A stretch of DNA of 64,000 nt, from positions 62,001 through 126,000 of the forward strand of contig NZ_JAFCJS010000005.1 in NCBI RefSeq assembly GCF_018130825.1. Reading direction: 5' to 3'. A program made the position numbers and the translations under genes. Position 1 is the first letter of the stretch. Each line of letters begins with the position of its first letter. Below the pieces are notes generated by a model that worked only from the letters and a program-made list of their open reading frames with translations, did not search any database and was not told where the DNA came from. This document shows positions 1 through 7,063 of the stretch, piece by piece. Source of the stretch: Bradyrhizobium liaoningense. Its GTDB lineage: Bacteria > Pseudomonadota > Alphaproteobacteria > Rhizobiales > Xanthobacteraceae.

Positions 1-96
1 ACTCGCTTGGCAGCCGATCTGATTTTCAAAGTCGCCATCATCGCCTTGTTCGCGTTCTCGGCGGTGCTCGCCTCGATGCTGTGGCTGAGCGTGTGA
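1..96 (+). CDS. 3' end of a small membrane protein (partial)
   Basis: The window opens inside an open frame that encodes the last 31 residues of a protein and stops with TGA. The segment is almost wholly hydrophobic (VAIIALFAFSAVLASMLWLS) and reads as one C-terminal membrane helix. The start and any other domain lie outside the window, so no family can be named. Confidence 0.5.
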   Translation, partial: TRLAADLIFKVAIIALFAFSAVLASMLWLSV

Positions 97-190
97 AGCG
101 AGCGCGGACCGCGCGAACGCTTGTATGTTCGGTGCGCTTGGGAACGGCAGCTCCGTTGCCGCGTTTTCCCGCGGCAAGGAGGATCAGCGC

Positions 191-400
191 ATGGACAACC
201 TGACGAAGCGCGCGCAGCCGGACCGCAGCAAGATCAACATGCACGAGGCCTTCGAGGTCAAGTACTGGACCCACGCGCTGGGCGTGTCGAAGGAGCAGCT
301 GCAAAGGGCCGTCGACAAGGTCGGCAATTCCGCCGCCGCCGTGCGCAAGGAGCTGGCGGTGACCAGCGCGCGCGACGACGAGGCGCGGTCCTCTACTTGA
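191..400 (+). CDS. DUF3606-type small protein, 69 aa
   Basis: A 69-residue protein with the pattern of DUF3606: a short basic N-terminus, then a helical stretch containing WTHALGVSKEQLQRAVDKVG and a final NSAAAVRKEL. Its function is unknown; the family is common in rhizobia as small soluble proteins. The ATG at 191 was chosen because AAGGAGG stands about 7 bases in front; an in-frame ATG at 125 lacks a ribosome site and would add residues without family character. It converges with the next gene, and the two stops overlap by 8 bases. Confidence 0.75.
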   Translation: MDNLTKRAQPDRSKINMHEAFEVKYWTHALGVSKEQLQRAVDKVGNSAAAVRKELAVTSARDDEARSST

Positions 401-578
401 TGCTGACGAACTTGCCCCAGGCGGCGGCCAGCGCCGCGCCGGTGAAGACGACCACCGGGTTGTCGCAGAACGTGCCGCCATAACGGCACACGTTCGCGCC
501 GAACTGGCCGAGCTCGTGATGGCCCGCGGAGTAGAACAGACCCGACAGCACCAGCAATGCGGCGGCGACGTAGTACAT
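393..578 (-). CDS. small membrane protein, 61 aa
   Basis: A 61-residue protein with two hydrophobic segments (MYYVAAALLVLSGLFYSAG and VVVFTGAALAAAWGKFV) separated by a polar loop with two cysteines (NVCRYGGTFC). The layout suggests two membrane helices with a periplasmic loop in which the cysteines could pair. The ATG at 578 starts the first helix directly; the frame stays open upstream, but that part is basic and unlike a signal sequence. No family recognised. Confidence 0.6.
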   Translation of the reverse strand: MYYVAAALLVLSGLFYSAGHHELGQFGANVCRYGGTFCDNPVVVFTGAALAAAWGKFVSIK

Positions 579-688
579 CGACGGTCTCTCCGAAGCTCTT
601 CGATCCTCGCCCTCGTGGGCGGCATGTCTCAGCTTGGCGCGAACAGATTTCATTCCGCCAAATCCGATTTGCCGGATTTGATTAAAGT

Positions 689-718
689 TTGCGCCGTCGG
701 GCAAAACAGCGGCAGGAT
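689..718 (+). repeat. decayed copy of the promoter-terminator element
   Basis: TTGCGC, then 18 bases that closely match the spacer of the intact copies (CGTCGGGCAAAACAGCGG), then CAGGAT. The spacing equals that of the intact copies further on, but the -35-like hexamer has three changes and no hairpin with a T-run follows. It lies between two minus-strand genes, upstream of the gene starting at 578. I read it as a decayed relic rather than a working promoter. Confidence 0.4.
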
Positions 719-751
719 ACATACGCGGCTGCCTGGAGATTATTTCGCTTC

Positions 752-967
752 CTAGCGCTGCATCAATGAGAGCAGTCGTTGCCGGTCTTGCTGGCGCTGT
801 CGCTGGTTCGCTCGCATGATTTCAAGCTCGGCCTCGGCGTCACTCGGATCTTGATGTTGCCGTTTCAGGTCGACGATCATCGCCTCCTGCTGGGCCAGCC
901 GCCGCTCCCCTTCAATCACCTCACGTTCCAGCTGCCTCAGCTGGTCCAGGATGGCATCGTTGAACAT
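752..967 (-). CDS. small coiled-coil protein, 71 aa
   Basis: Starting at the ATG at 967 the protein is 71 residues long and almost entirely charged helix (ILDQLRQLEREVIEGERRL, then LEIMRANQRQRQQDRQRLLS), a strong coiled-coil pattern. An earlier in-frame start at 1066 adds 33 residues without this character and is less likely. No membrane segment or signal peptide. Function unknown. Confidence 0.55.
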   Translation of the reverse strand: MFNDAILDQLRQLEREVIEGERRLAQQEAMIVDLKRQHQDPSDAEAELEIMRANQRQRQQDRQRLLSLMQR

Positions 968-1214
968 CGTCAAGCGCCGCGGTCGCACAGTTAGAAACGG
1001 CCCCAGCACAACCCTAAATGCCGGGGCCGTCGGAGGTTGCCCGGCCAAATGCACCAGGCGGATCAAGCTTAAAATAGTCCCGGACTCTTTTTATGTTCAC
1101 TTTTGAACAGAGGCCTTACCTATTTTTCCCGACTTGATTCACATAAGCTAATGCAGCCGAACAATCGGCCGCCTCCATTTGTCGCTGATCAAGCAGGCGA
1201 TTGGAGTGTGATCC

Positions 1215-1406
1215 TTGACTGACAGTGAGCCGTCACAGAGCAGATTTTTCATTCGGATGGGTGGCAAAGGTTGGATGGTTTACGATCGAGACCGTAGGGG
1301 ACCGGCGTTGATCGGAACCGATATGGCCGCAAATCTAACGAGGGAACAAGCCGAGCGATTGCATAGAATCCTGACATCGCCAGGCGCACGGAATCTTAAG
1401 ATCTAG
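1215..1406 (+). CDS. small protein of unknown function, 63 aa
   Basis: A 63-residue frame that begins with TTG at 1215. The core FFIRMGGKGWMVYDRDRRGP resembles small rhizobial proteins with a beta-rich core, and the C-terminal part (NLTREQAERLHRILTS) is an amphipathic helix. No clear ribosome site precedes the TTG, so the start is uncertain. Function unknown. Confidence 0.5.
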   Translation: MTDSEPSQSRFFIRMGGKGWMVYDRDRRGPALIGTDMAANLTREQAERLHRILTSPGARNLKI

Positions 1407-1583
1407 CCTGCTTGAATTTCGGAGAAAGCGCCCAGCTTGGATCAAACATCTCCAGGGCGCGGATCAGCCATGGTCTGCTAGTCCATAGCCGACGACGAAA
1501 CAGTCCTGAAACAATCCCGAAACCCGATTGTCCTGAACGCCTTTTCCGCTCGTCTCGACCAACCAAGCGAAAAGGAGATCATC

Positions 1584-1688
1584 ATGATCCAGGTCGGTTC
1601 GAAGGAAGAAGTCGCGTTTCTGCTGATGCTGTTCGGCACCCACACCCAGCCGGTCAAGCCGCCGAAGCCGAAGTCGCGGCAAGGCTGA
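1584..1688 (+). CDS. short protein, 34 aa
   Basis: A 34-codon frame with an excellent ribosome site (AAAGGAG, 6-7 bases before the ATG). The product has a short hydrophobic patch (VAFLLMLFGTH) and a basic, proline-rich tail (KPPKPKSRQG). It ends 10 bases before the next gene, so the two are probably co-transcribed. Function unknown; the good ribosome site and the operon spacing are the only support. Confidence 0.45.
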   Translation: MIQVGSKEEVAFLLMLFGTHTQPVKPPKPKSRQG

Positions 1689-1698
1689 GGACGAACCC

Positions 1699-1947
1699 AT
1701 GCCCGGCTTGGCCGAATGCCAGAGCCTCTTGCGCCTTCTGATCGCAAGGGGCGATCCGAAGGCGATCCCGCAAGCCAAGGGCGCCATCGACCAGTATCTG
1801 AACACGGCGCCGGTCAGCGCCCGCGGGCGCGGCCTGCGCGTGCTGCAGCGCGATGCGCTCGACCTGCATGTTGCTGCGGTCGGCGTGCAGCGCTCGTTTG
1901 CCGAAACGGTGGATGCCTACATCGAGCGGAAGCTCGCTGAGGAGTGA
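1699..1947 (+). CDS. small protein of unknown function, 82 aa
   Basis: An 82-residue, mainly helical protein with no membrane segment, following the 34-aa gene after 10 bases. It contains IPQAKGAIDQYLNTAP and ends in a charged helix (AETVDAYIERKLAEE). Its last 31 bases overlap the end of the convergent gene on the other strand. No family recognised. Confidence 0.5.
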   Translation: MPGLAECQSLLRLLIARGDPKAIPQAKGAIDQYLNTAPVSARGRGLRVLQRDALDLHVAAVGVQRSFAETVDAYIERKLAEE

Positions 1948-2171
1948 GGCGGGCGGTTGTCGGGGCCCGTGTCTTCGGGCGAGGCTTCGGCAGACTGCGC
2001 CGCCTTCAGCAGGCCGATCCTGCGGCCGAGCTGCCAGACCTCGACGTCGCCCCGGCGCGTGAAACGCCGCGCGAACAGAAGCGCGGACGCATCGGACCGC
2101 GCCTCGAAGGCTTCGGCGGACTGAAACACCCCGTTCTCCCCGACGAGATAGGCGCGGTATTGCTGCATCAT
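1917..2171 (-). CDS. small protein of unknown function, 84 aa
   Basis: Begins with two ATG codons (2171 and 2168) that overlap the TGA of the gene upstream, a classic coupling overlap. The N-terminal part (YRAYLVGENGVFQSAEAF) has the look of a short beta-rich domain found in small rhizobial proteins; the tail is polar and probably disordered. Second gene of a two-gene operon. Function unknown. Confidence 0.6.
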   Translation of the reverse strand: MMQQYRAYLVGENGVFQSAEAFEARSDASALLFARRFTRRGDVEVWQLGRRIGLLKAAQSAEASPEDTGPDNRPPHSSASFRSM

Positions 2172-2368
2172 GTCGGCGCCCTCAGGCCGGGCGAGCGAAG
2201 CCAGGCTTCGATCTGCATCGCAGTCTCGTCCTGCCGCGCCCTGCGCAGCAGTATCTCGCGCTCGCGCCCGGCCGGCAGCGCGCGTGCCTCGTCGCGAAGG
2301 CGTGCCGCTTCCTCGGCAAGCCGCTGGTCGAGTGTCCTGGTCTGCTTGTAACGCCGCCGCGTCAGCAT
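2168..2368 (-). CDS. small charged helical protein, 66 aa
   Basis: The ATG at 2368 is preceded by GAGGGAG, so it is chosen over an upstream in-frame start at 2434. The 66-residue product is a long charged helix (LDQRLAEEAARLRDEARAL, then REREILLRRARQDETAMQI) with a basic N-terminus. It is first in a two-gene operon with the 84-aa gene, overlapping it at ATGA. Function unknown. Confidence 0.6.
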   Translation of the reverse strand: MLTRRRYKQTRTLDQRLAEEAARLRDEARALPAGREREILLRRARQDETAMQIEAWLRSPGLRAPT

Positions 2369-2697
2369 GGCGCTGCTCCCTCGGTTGGAGTGGGCGGGAG
2401 CGCAATTGGCGTTCTCATCACCGGTCGTTGCCACGGGCCTTGCGGTGATGGGTTAACCCTACGCTTCTGGCGCAGGGGGGACACAACATTTGATATGCTG
2501 CGAGGCACTTATTTCGCGCAAATATTGTGCTTTTTGAGCGACTTACTCACTTGGCGCGAGGCGCGCTTCCAAAGTTCACTTTTGAACCAAAGCGACTCCG
2601 GGTAGTTTGCAGGACATCACCGGCCGAGGCTCGTCCGTAGGCGCCGGTGGCTGAGAGACCGAGCGTGCTCCCGCCTGACAAGCAAGGGAGCATGACG

Positions 2698-3111
2698 ATG
2701 AAGGTCTATCGGCCGTTACCGGCGGATCATGAGCAGCTCGAACAGATGCGCCAGCTTGCGCGTGAATGGCTTGGCCTCTTGACGCAGCCGCCGCCCGACA
2801 CGTTTCTCGGTCGTACGACCAGCGAGCCATTCCTGGCGGAGCCTGGCGATCCCCCGGGAGGACGATCGCTGACCGTCAGCGCAATGGCGATGACCGGCAG
2901 CAGGCCGGATTGCAGCAGACGGGCTTGCCTCGCATGGCTGCAGATGGCCTGGGCGGCTGCAGCATTGCGCATCAGCGCGAGTCGAAGCTGCCTTGCCTCC
3001 TCCAGCGCAGCGTCGGCGCGCGCCTGGAGCGGATCCGGTGTTGTGCCTTGCACAAGAAGCGAACATTGCATGCTGCCGGTGGTTCCTGATTGGAGCCCGC
3101 GGGCGCGATAA
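2698..3111 (+). CDS. small protein, probably frameshifted
   Basis: The ATG at 2698 lies 8 bases behind AAGGGAG. The first 50 or so residues (motif PPPDTFLGRTTSEPF) look like a real short protein, but the frame then runs on through composition that looks non-coding to a stop at 3111. One frame over, the sequence reads PREDDR and stops at 2870-2872, a more natural end. I suspect a one-base frameshift near 2830-2850. It overlaps an opposite-strand frame, and only one of the two may be real. Confidence 0.35.
   Translation: MKVYRPLPADHEQLEQMRQLAREWLGLLTQPPPDTFLGRTTSEPFLAEPGDPPGGRSLTVSAMAMTGSRPDCSRRACLAWLQMAWAAAALRISASRSCLASSSAASARAWSGSGVVPCTRSEHCMLPVVPDWSPRAR
2727..3071 (-). CDS. possible small membrane-associated protein, 114 aa
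   Basis: From the ATG at 3071 the frame gives a helical, charged N-terminus (ARADAALEEARQLRLALM), a cysteine-containing helix (AQAICSHARQARLL) and a short hydrophobic stretch (SGLLPVIAIALTV). The remainder has no clear character. It lies opposite the plus-strand small gene at 2698, and the overlapping part is weak on both strands. The helical first half is the main reason to keep it. Function unknown. Confidence 0.35.
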   Translation of the reverse strand: MQCSLLVQGTTPDPLQARADAALEEARQLRLALMRNAAAAQAICSHARQARLLQSGLLPVIAIALTVSDRPPGGSPGSARNGSLVVRPRNVSGGGCVKRPSHSRASWRICSSCS

Positions 3112-3219
3112 GCGTTCGGAGTGCCGCTGTTAGCCTCCTTGCTGCAGCATAGCTCTTCACGTGGAGAGCTTCGCGCGGCAATGCGGACTCTCGCGGAGCC
3201 TGCAAGCACGGGGCACAAT

Positions 3220-3248
3220 TTGACAATGTTCCCTTTTTGTTCTATTGA
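3220..3248 (+). promoter_or_regulatory. sigma-70-type promoter
   Basis: TTGACA (3220-3225), a 17-base spacer and TATTGA (3243-3248) make a strong housekeeping promoter about 70 bases upstream of the DUF4261 gene, in an AT-richer stretch than its surroundings. It is the only obvious promoter for that gene. Confidence 0.5.
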
Positions 3249-3318
3249 ACGAGAACTCAACCTGTAAGCGAGCTGTGATCGGGCCACATCACGCCGCAAA
3301 GCTTCCGTGAGGCGACCG

Positions 3319-4095
3319 ATGAGTAAGTCTTTTCTTGCCCTGGTCTTGCTGGAAACACCTGCGACGCCAGACATGGTTGCGCTTGCTGAAGCTCTTCGAG
3401 CGCGACATCCCGAGCTGCCGATGGAGGCGGACGGAGGCGGCGAGGGGAGCACGCGCCAGGGCTCGCCGCTGCTACGCTGTGGCAACGAATTCGTTGCGGT
3501 GATGTCGATGCCGGCGCCCATTCCAGACGATTCAAGTCTGTGGTCGCGTGCTGCCACGACATGGCCGGAGGGCAAGGCAGTTGCGGCACGGCACCGAGGC
3601 CATCTGATCGTCTCGGTACTCGGCCAAAACCAGCAACCATTGTCCGCTGCGCGTCTGACGACGGCTGTCATCGGCGCGTTGATTGCGACCATGCCGCAAT
3701 GTTGCGGCGTGGTCTGGAATGGCAAGGTCGCGCGTTCTGCCGATCTATGGCTGGACATGTCCATCCAATCGTTCGCGCCTTTCCCCGACTATCCGTCCGC
3801 GCTGTGGGTCGACATACTGCCGTTCCGATCAGCGGCCGGCATCGGCGCAGTGACGATGGGGCTGTCGGCATTTGCCGAGCGTGAAATTCAGTTCGAGACC
3901 GACAAGCTGACACTTGCAACCTTGATGTCCAAGGTGGATGGGCTTGCCGTCTATCTGGTTGAAAACGGGCGTGTGGTCAAAGACGGCGATACGTTCGGCC
4001 GCGACGAACGCGAGCGCTTCGCGGTCAGATACAAGAACTCCGATCAGTTCGGGGGCCTGCCCGTGTTCTTCTGCAGCGACGGTTCGGTGCAATAG
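3319..4095 (+). CDS. DUF4261 domain protein, 258 aa
   Basis: A soluble 258-residue protein that fits the DUF4261 pattern: an N-terminal alpha/beta part containing MPAPIPDDSSLW, a central segment with VVWNGKVARSADLWLDMS, and a C-terminal part (GLSAFAEREIQFETDKL, then VDGLAVYLVENGRVVKDGDT) typical of the family. The function of DUF4261 is unknown. The ATG at 3319 is chosen over a GTG at 3307 because GTGAGG stands in front. It sits just before an Imm11-type gene and an AHH-nuclease gene, so a role next to a toxin is possible, but nothing in the sequence proves it. Confidence 0.7.
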   Translation: MSKSFLALVLLETPATPDMVALAEALRARHPELPMEADGGGEGSTRQGSPLLRCGNEFVAVMSMPAPIPDDSSLWSRAATTWPEGKAVAARHRGHLIVSVLGQNQQPLSAARLTTAVIGALIATMPQCCGVVWNGKVARSADLWLDMSIQSFAPFPDYPSALWVDILPFRSAAGIGAVTMGLSAFAEREIQFETDKLTLATLMSKVDGLAVYLVENGRVVKDGDTFGRDERERFAVRYKNSDQFGGLPVFFCSDGSVQ

Positions 4096-4132
4096 GCGGG
4101 ATGATAGAGGGCGTCGCGTTCAGATAGGTCGT

Positions 4133-4180
4133 CTGACGCGTCGGGTAGAACACCGGCAGTGGGCATCGTCATCACGATGC
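4133..4180 (+). repeat. decayed copy of the promoter-terminator element
   Basis: CTGACGCGTCGGG, then TAGAACACCGGCAG and TGGGCATCGTC follow the conserved block of the intact copies with several changes. A 7-bp hairpin (GCATCGT 4163-4169, ACGATGC 4174-4180) sits where the terminator would be, but no T-run follows. It lies between the DUF4261 gene and the Imm11-type gene. Confidence 0.45.
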
Positions 4181-4222
4181 TCTAGAGTGCATTAGACCTG
4201 TTGTGTAAACGAGAGAAGACGG

Positions 4223-4846
4223 ATGGTTCGTTCCCTTCCAGAGAAGCGCCAGAGCAAAGCAAAAGTCCGAAGGTTCTATGTCGTAGGTCTGGACTTCAGG
4301 TTTCAAACGGCGCCGGGATGGGAGATGGAGAATCTCGTTGCTCTCGCCGGCGAGCGCAAGGTACTCATTCCGCCACCGGGGCGGGGCTTCGTGGCCTTCC
4401 CTGAACCACCGCGACTTGTCATCGACAAATCTCTCGGCCGGGCTCCCACGGACTGGGAGCTCTTTCACGACTACCGGCTCGTGTCCGACCGGATGAAGAG
4501 CCTTCTTGAGGTGTTGGATTTGGAGGGAGTTCGTTTTGTCAGATGCGAAACATGGTATCGCGACGGTCGCCCGGCGCCAACGTATTGGCTCTGCGACATC
4601 GTCAGAGTTCTCGATGCCGTCGACGAAGCGAACTCCGTTCTCGAGATCGAGTATCCCACGCCCGATCGAAAGGTTTACAACCTGAATAGAAGAAGTTGCC
4701 TTCTCTTCAAGGAGGACGCTGTTGGAACGGCTCATATCTTCAGGCTGCTCTTCTATCCCATGACCGTCTGCGACCAGGTCTTCAAGGATGCATGCAAAGA
4801 AGCGGGCATGAGGGGCATCGGATTCACCGATGCGACGAAGTATTGA
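4223..4846 (+). CDS. Imm11-type immunity protein (DUF1629)
   Basis: A 207-residue soluble protein with the landmarks of the Imm11 (former DUF1629) family: an N-terminal YVVGLDF strand, a central helix before EVLDLEGVRF, the motif DAVDEANS, then HIFRL and a C-terminal GMRGIGFTDATKY. Imm11 proteins are predicted immunity partners of secreted nuclease toxins, often of the AHH/LHH type. An AHH-nuclease gene begins 443 bases downstream on the same strand, which fits. The order immunity before toxin, and the promoter-like element between them, are unusual for such pairs. The ATG at 4223 is the first codon of the open frame; there is no strong ribosome site. Confidence 0.7.
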   Translation: MVRSLPEKRQSKAKVRRFYVVGLDFRFQTAPGWEMENLVALAGERKVLIPPPGRGFVAFPEPPRLVIDKSLGRAPTDWELFHDYRLVSDRMKSLLEVLDLEGVRFVRCETWYRDGRPAPTYWLCDIVRVLDAVDEANSVLEIEYPTPDRKVYNLNRRSCLLFKEDAVGTAHIFRLLFYPMTVCDQVFKDACKEAGMRGIGFTDATKY

Positions 4847-5289
4847 GCTGATGCGCAGCTGCTGCCGATCTTGAAATCCTGTCGCATGGAAGTCCGCCGA
4901 TTGGGCGGGAAAAGCCTCGCTCTCTTTCCGCGAGCTCATCGCGCGGAATGCTGTCGGGGCTGCTCGTTGACACGTCGGGCAAAACACTGGCAGAGTGGTA
5001 TGATCTAGAAAAAGGTAGGCTCGCGACGATGTCGCGGGCCTTTTTTGTTGCCTGTTCTTCGCAGCCGGCGGGCGTCTCTTGGCGGCTCATGCGAATACCT
5101 CGCTTCGGGCAATTGCGTGGCGCGAGCTGTCATGAATCTCGAAGGCCCTATTAGTCGCTAGCTGCCGCTTCGCTCGACAGCAAAGACAAGCGATCAAAAC
5201 TCACAGTTCATTTTCCTTCACTTGCATGCGGGCACCCAACGTCTTGGGGCCGCGCCGATCGATGCCTTGGCGCAACGCAAGAGGCTAGC
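4847..5289 (+). other. intergenic spacer holding element copy A
   Basis: Between the Imm11-type and AHH genes. Apart from copy A (4967-5046) I see no gene here. The frame leading into the AHH gene is open from 5155 but contains no ATG, GTG or TTG before 5290, so the AHH protein cannot start earlier without a frameshift. Confidence 0.5.
4967..5046 (+). ncRNA. promoter-terminator element, copy A (putative short RNA)
   Basis: TTGACA at 4967-4972, 18-base conserved spacer, CAGAGT at 4991-4996, then TGGTATGATC. A perfect 9-bp hairpin (GGCTCGCGA 5018-5026, TCGCGGGCC 5032-5040, with one G-U pair) and six T follow. If the hexamers are a promoter, the transcript would be about 44 nt and consist mostly of the terminator. 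Its hairpin sequence differs from those of the other copies while the fold is kept. Confidence 0.55.
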
Positions 5290-6909
5290 ATGATCCAGAT
5301 TCATCACATCTTGCCGCAGAGCCTTGCTGGCCACTTCGCACTCAAGGTCTTGGGTAATCGTTTCAACCTCAATGGCATCAAGAATTTGATGGCTTTGCCA
5401 TCAGATCAGCAAGCAGCTCGAGAGCTAGGATCAAGCCCTCACACGGGAGGTCATCTCGCGAGCTATAACAAGATATTTTGCAAGTTTCTCGGTGTACTCC
5501 AGTCGCATCCATCCTTCGCCGCTGCTCAGGAAGGCGATACCGCTGCTGTTGATCAACTGGATGCCGAGATGAGCAGCTTTCTGGCCGCTGCCAAGCATGC
5601 GCTGGCGAGGGGGCATTTGCTTACCAATACACCTTCGGGAATGACGAGCGAGGACGCGAACAAGCGTACTGAAGATTGGTACGCAAACTGGAAAGCGTAT
5701 GCTGAAGAGCATCGAGACAGCATTCAGCAGATGCAGGACACCGTCGATCAACTTCATGCCGCTAGCCAATGGGAACACGCTTTGCGCGCCCCCATCCTCC
5801 TTCCGGACGGCACTCGCAGTCTCGCGGACAAGATAGCGATACTAGCGAGATATCCCAAAGGCTCACCTATTTCACAGCACTTCACAGCTGTTGGACCTGT
5901 TCCCGATCCGCCTGGCCTCGTGCCGCCCTTTGTCGATACGCGGCTTCCCCCCTTTATTCCGCCTTCGCCTGGAGATTTGAATCGACCGGAAGGATTCACG
6001 CCGAACCCGCTACCGAACTATGGATCACCTGGCTTCCCAGCGGCCAATCCGCAAGGCTTTGGACAATTGCCGCCCACTACGGCCGCCCCGACGGACCCGC
6101 TGGTCCTCCGATCCGATCCGCACACCGGAACGCCGCTTCCATTCTACGACAATTCGTTAGCCGGCGGGACATCTCTGGCGGATAGTGCTCTTCTTCCTTG
6201 GTTGGCAGGAGCAGCCGCGGTCGGTGCAGCGGCTCCCTTCATTCCTGCTTGGCTGCTTGGCATTGGAGGCATCTTAGCGCTTACGCGCGCTGCCAACGCG
6301 CAGGTTAGCCCAGACGGTGCGACGCCGGGTCCTTCCACTTCCGGCGGAGGAGTGTTCTCGACAGGAGCGCCGGCGCACAACACCAACGGCGATGGGCTTA
6401 ACGTCGACAGCACGGCCGATCGCAGCGGCTCTTCGGTTTCATCGGCCTTCTGGCCCCAGCTAGGCGGAGCTTCCTCGCTTGATTCGGACGCCACCGCTAG
6501 CACCTTTGCAGGTCGCTTCGGCGAGTGGGCTACCACGCCAGCCGGCACCATGCCTGCGAAAGATCTGCCAGAAGCTACGCCCACGTCTGCCGCAGGATCA
6601 GTCGCGCCAGACGATGTCCGGCGTCTCACCCGTGTGAATGAGGCGAACTCGGCCAGCGTGTTCACGTCCGGGAGTGCGCCGGTCCCCTATCTCCCGCCGA
6701 CGGAATTCAACGATCGGTTTGGCAACTGGACCGCGTCGACCGTGGACGGCCGGCCAACGCAGACGAGCAGGCCGATAGGTGTATTCGCGGATGAGCCCAG
6801 CTATCTTATTCCGCCACCGATCTTCGGAGTGGATAGTCCAGGCAATCCGCACAATGAAGCTGAGGAGTGGTTCTCCCGCTGGATACGGCCGATGCTTGGG
6901 CGAGAGTGA
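5290..6909 (+). CDS. AHH-nuclease domain protein with hydrophobic centre, 539 aa
   Basis: Residues 1-75 look like an AHH/HNH-fold nuclease: the paired His at 5-6 (QIHHILPQ), Asn-rich FNLNGIKNL and the second His cluster SPHTGGHLASYN near 50-60. Residues 75-170 are helical, 200-290 are proline-rich, 301-336 are strongly hydrophobic (one or two membrane helices), and the rest is Ser/Thr/Gly-rich with two repeats of the type RFG(E/N)WxxxxxxG and a final EEWFSRWIRPMLG. AHH domains usually sit at the C-terminus of secreted toxins; here the domain opens the protein and no export domain precedes it. AGAGG stands 5 bases before the ATG. Probably a truncated or rearranged toxin, with the Imm11-type gene upstream as candidate partner. 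Confidence 0.65.
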   Translation: MIQIHHILPQSLAGHFALKVLGNRFNLNGIKNLMALPSDQQAARELGSSPHTGGHLASYNKIFCKFLGVLQSHPSFAAAQEGDTAAVDQLDAEMSSFLAAAKHALARGHLLTNTPSGMTSEDANKRTEDWYANWKAYAEEHRDSIQQMQDTVDQLHAASQWEHALRAPILLPDGTRSLADKIAILARYPKGSPISQHFTAVGPVPDPPGLVPPFVDTRLPPFIPPSPGDLNRPEGFTPNPLPNYGSPGFPAANPQGFGQLPPTTAAPTDPLVLRSDPHTGTPLPFYDNSLAGGTSLADSALLPWLAGAAAVGAAAPFIPAWLLGIGGILALTRAANAQVSPDGATPGPSTSGGGVFSTGAPAHNTNGDGLNVDSTADRSGSSVSSAFWPQLGGASSLDSDATASTFAGRFGEWATTPAGTMPAKDLPEATPTSAAGSVAPDDVRRLTRVNEANSASVFTSGSAPVPYLPPTEFNDRFGNWTASTVDGRPTQTSRPIGVFADEPSYLIPPPIFGVDSPGNPHNEAEEWFSRWIRPMLGRE

Positions 6910-6953
6910 AGAAAGTTCATTGAGCTCTTCGCATGCCGCTCAAGGCCGATCGT

Positions 6954-7037
6954 TTGACACGTCGGGCAAAACACTGGCAGAATGGCATCATCGAAGAATT
7001 CGGATCAAGCCTGCGGGATGCCGCGGGCTTGTTTGTT
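6954..7037 (+). ncRNA. promoter-terminator element, copy B (putative short RNA)
   Basis: TTGACA 6954-6959, 18-base conserved spacer, CAGAAT 6978-6983, GGCATCATCGA, then a 10-bp hairpin (7007-7016 with 7021-7030, loop GATG) and a T-rich tail. It begins 45 bases after the stop of the AHH gene. Its hairpin also faces the stop of the convergent monooxygenase gene at 7064 and could end transcription from both sides. Confidence 0.55.
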
Positions 7038-7063
7038 TCGATGGCGAGTGAGCCGTTCGTCCG

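Noticed and set aside
1063..1077. A seventh MarR-type palindrome (CAAGCTTAAAATAG)
   Set aside because: Only one half-site is good, it is 27 kb from the regulon and not placed before a pathway gene.
2727..3764. A 345-codon minus-strand frame covering the small-gene region and the DUF4261 gene
   Set aside because: Only the part from the ATG at 3071 has any protein-like character; the rest is antisense to the DUF4261 gene.
4999..5004. TATGAT as the -10 box of element copy A
   Set aside because: It lies 26 bases from the TTGACA, and the other copies read CATCAT there; CAGAGT at 4991 keeps the common 18-base spacing.
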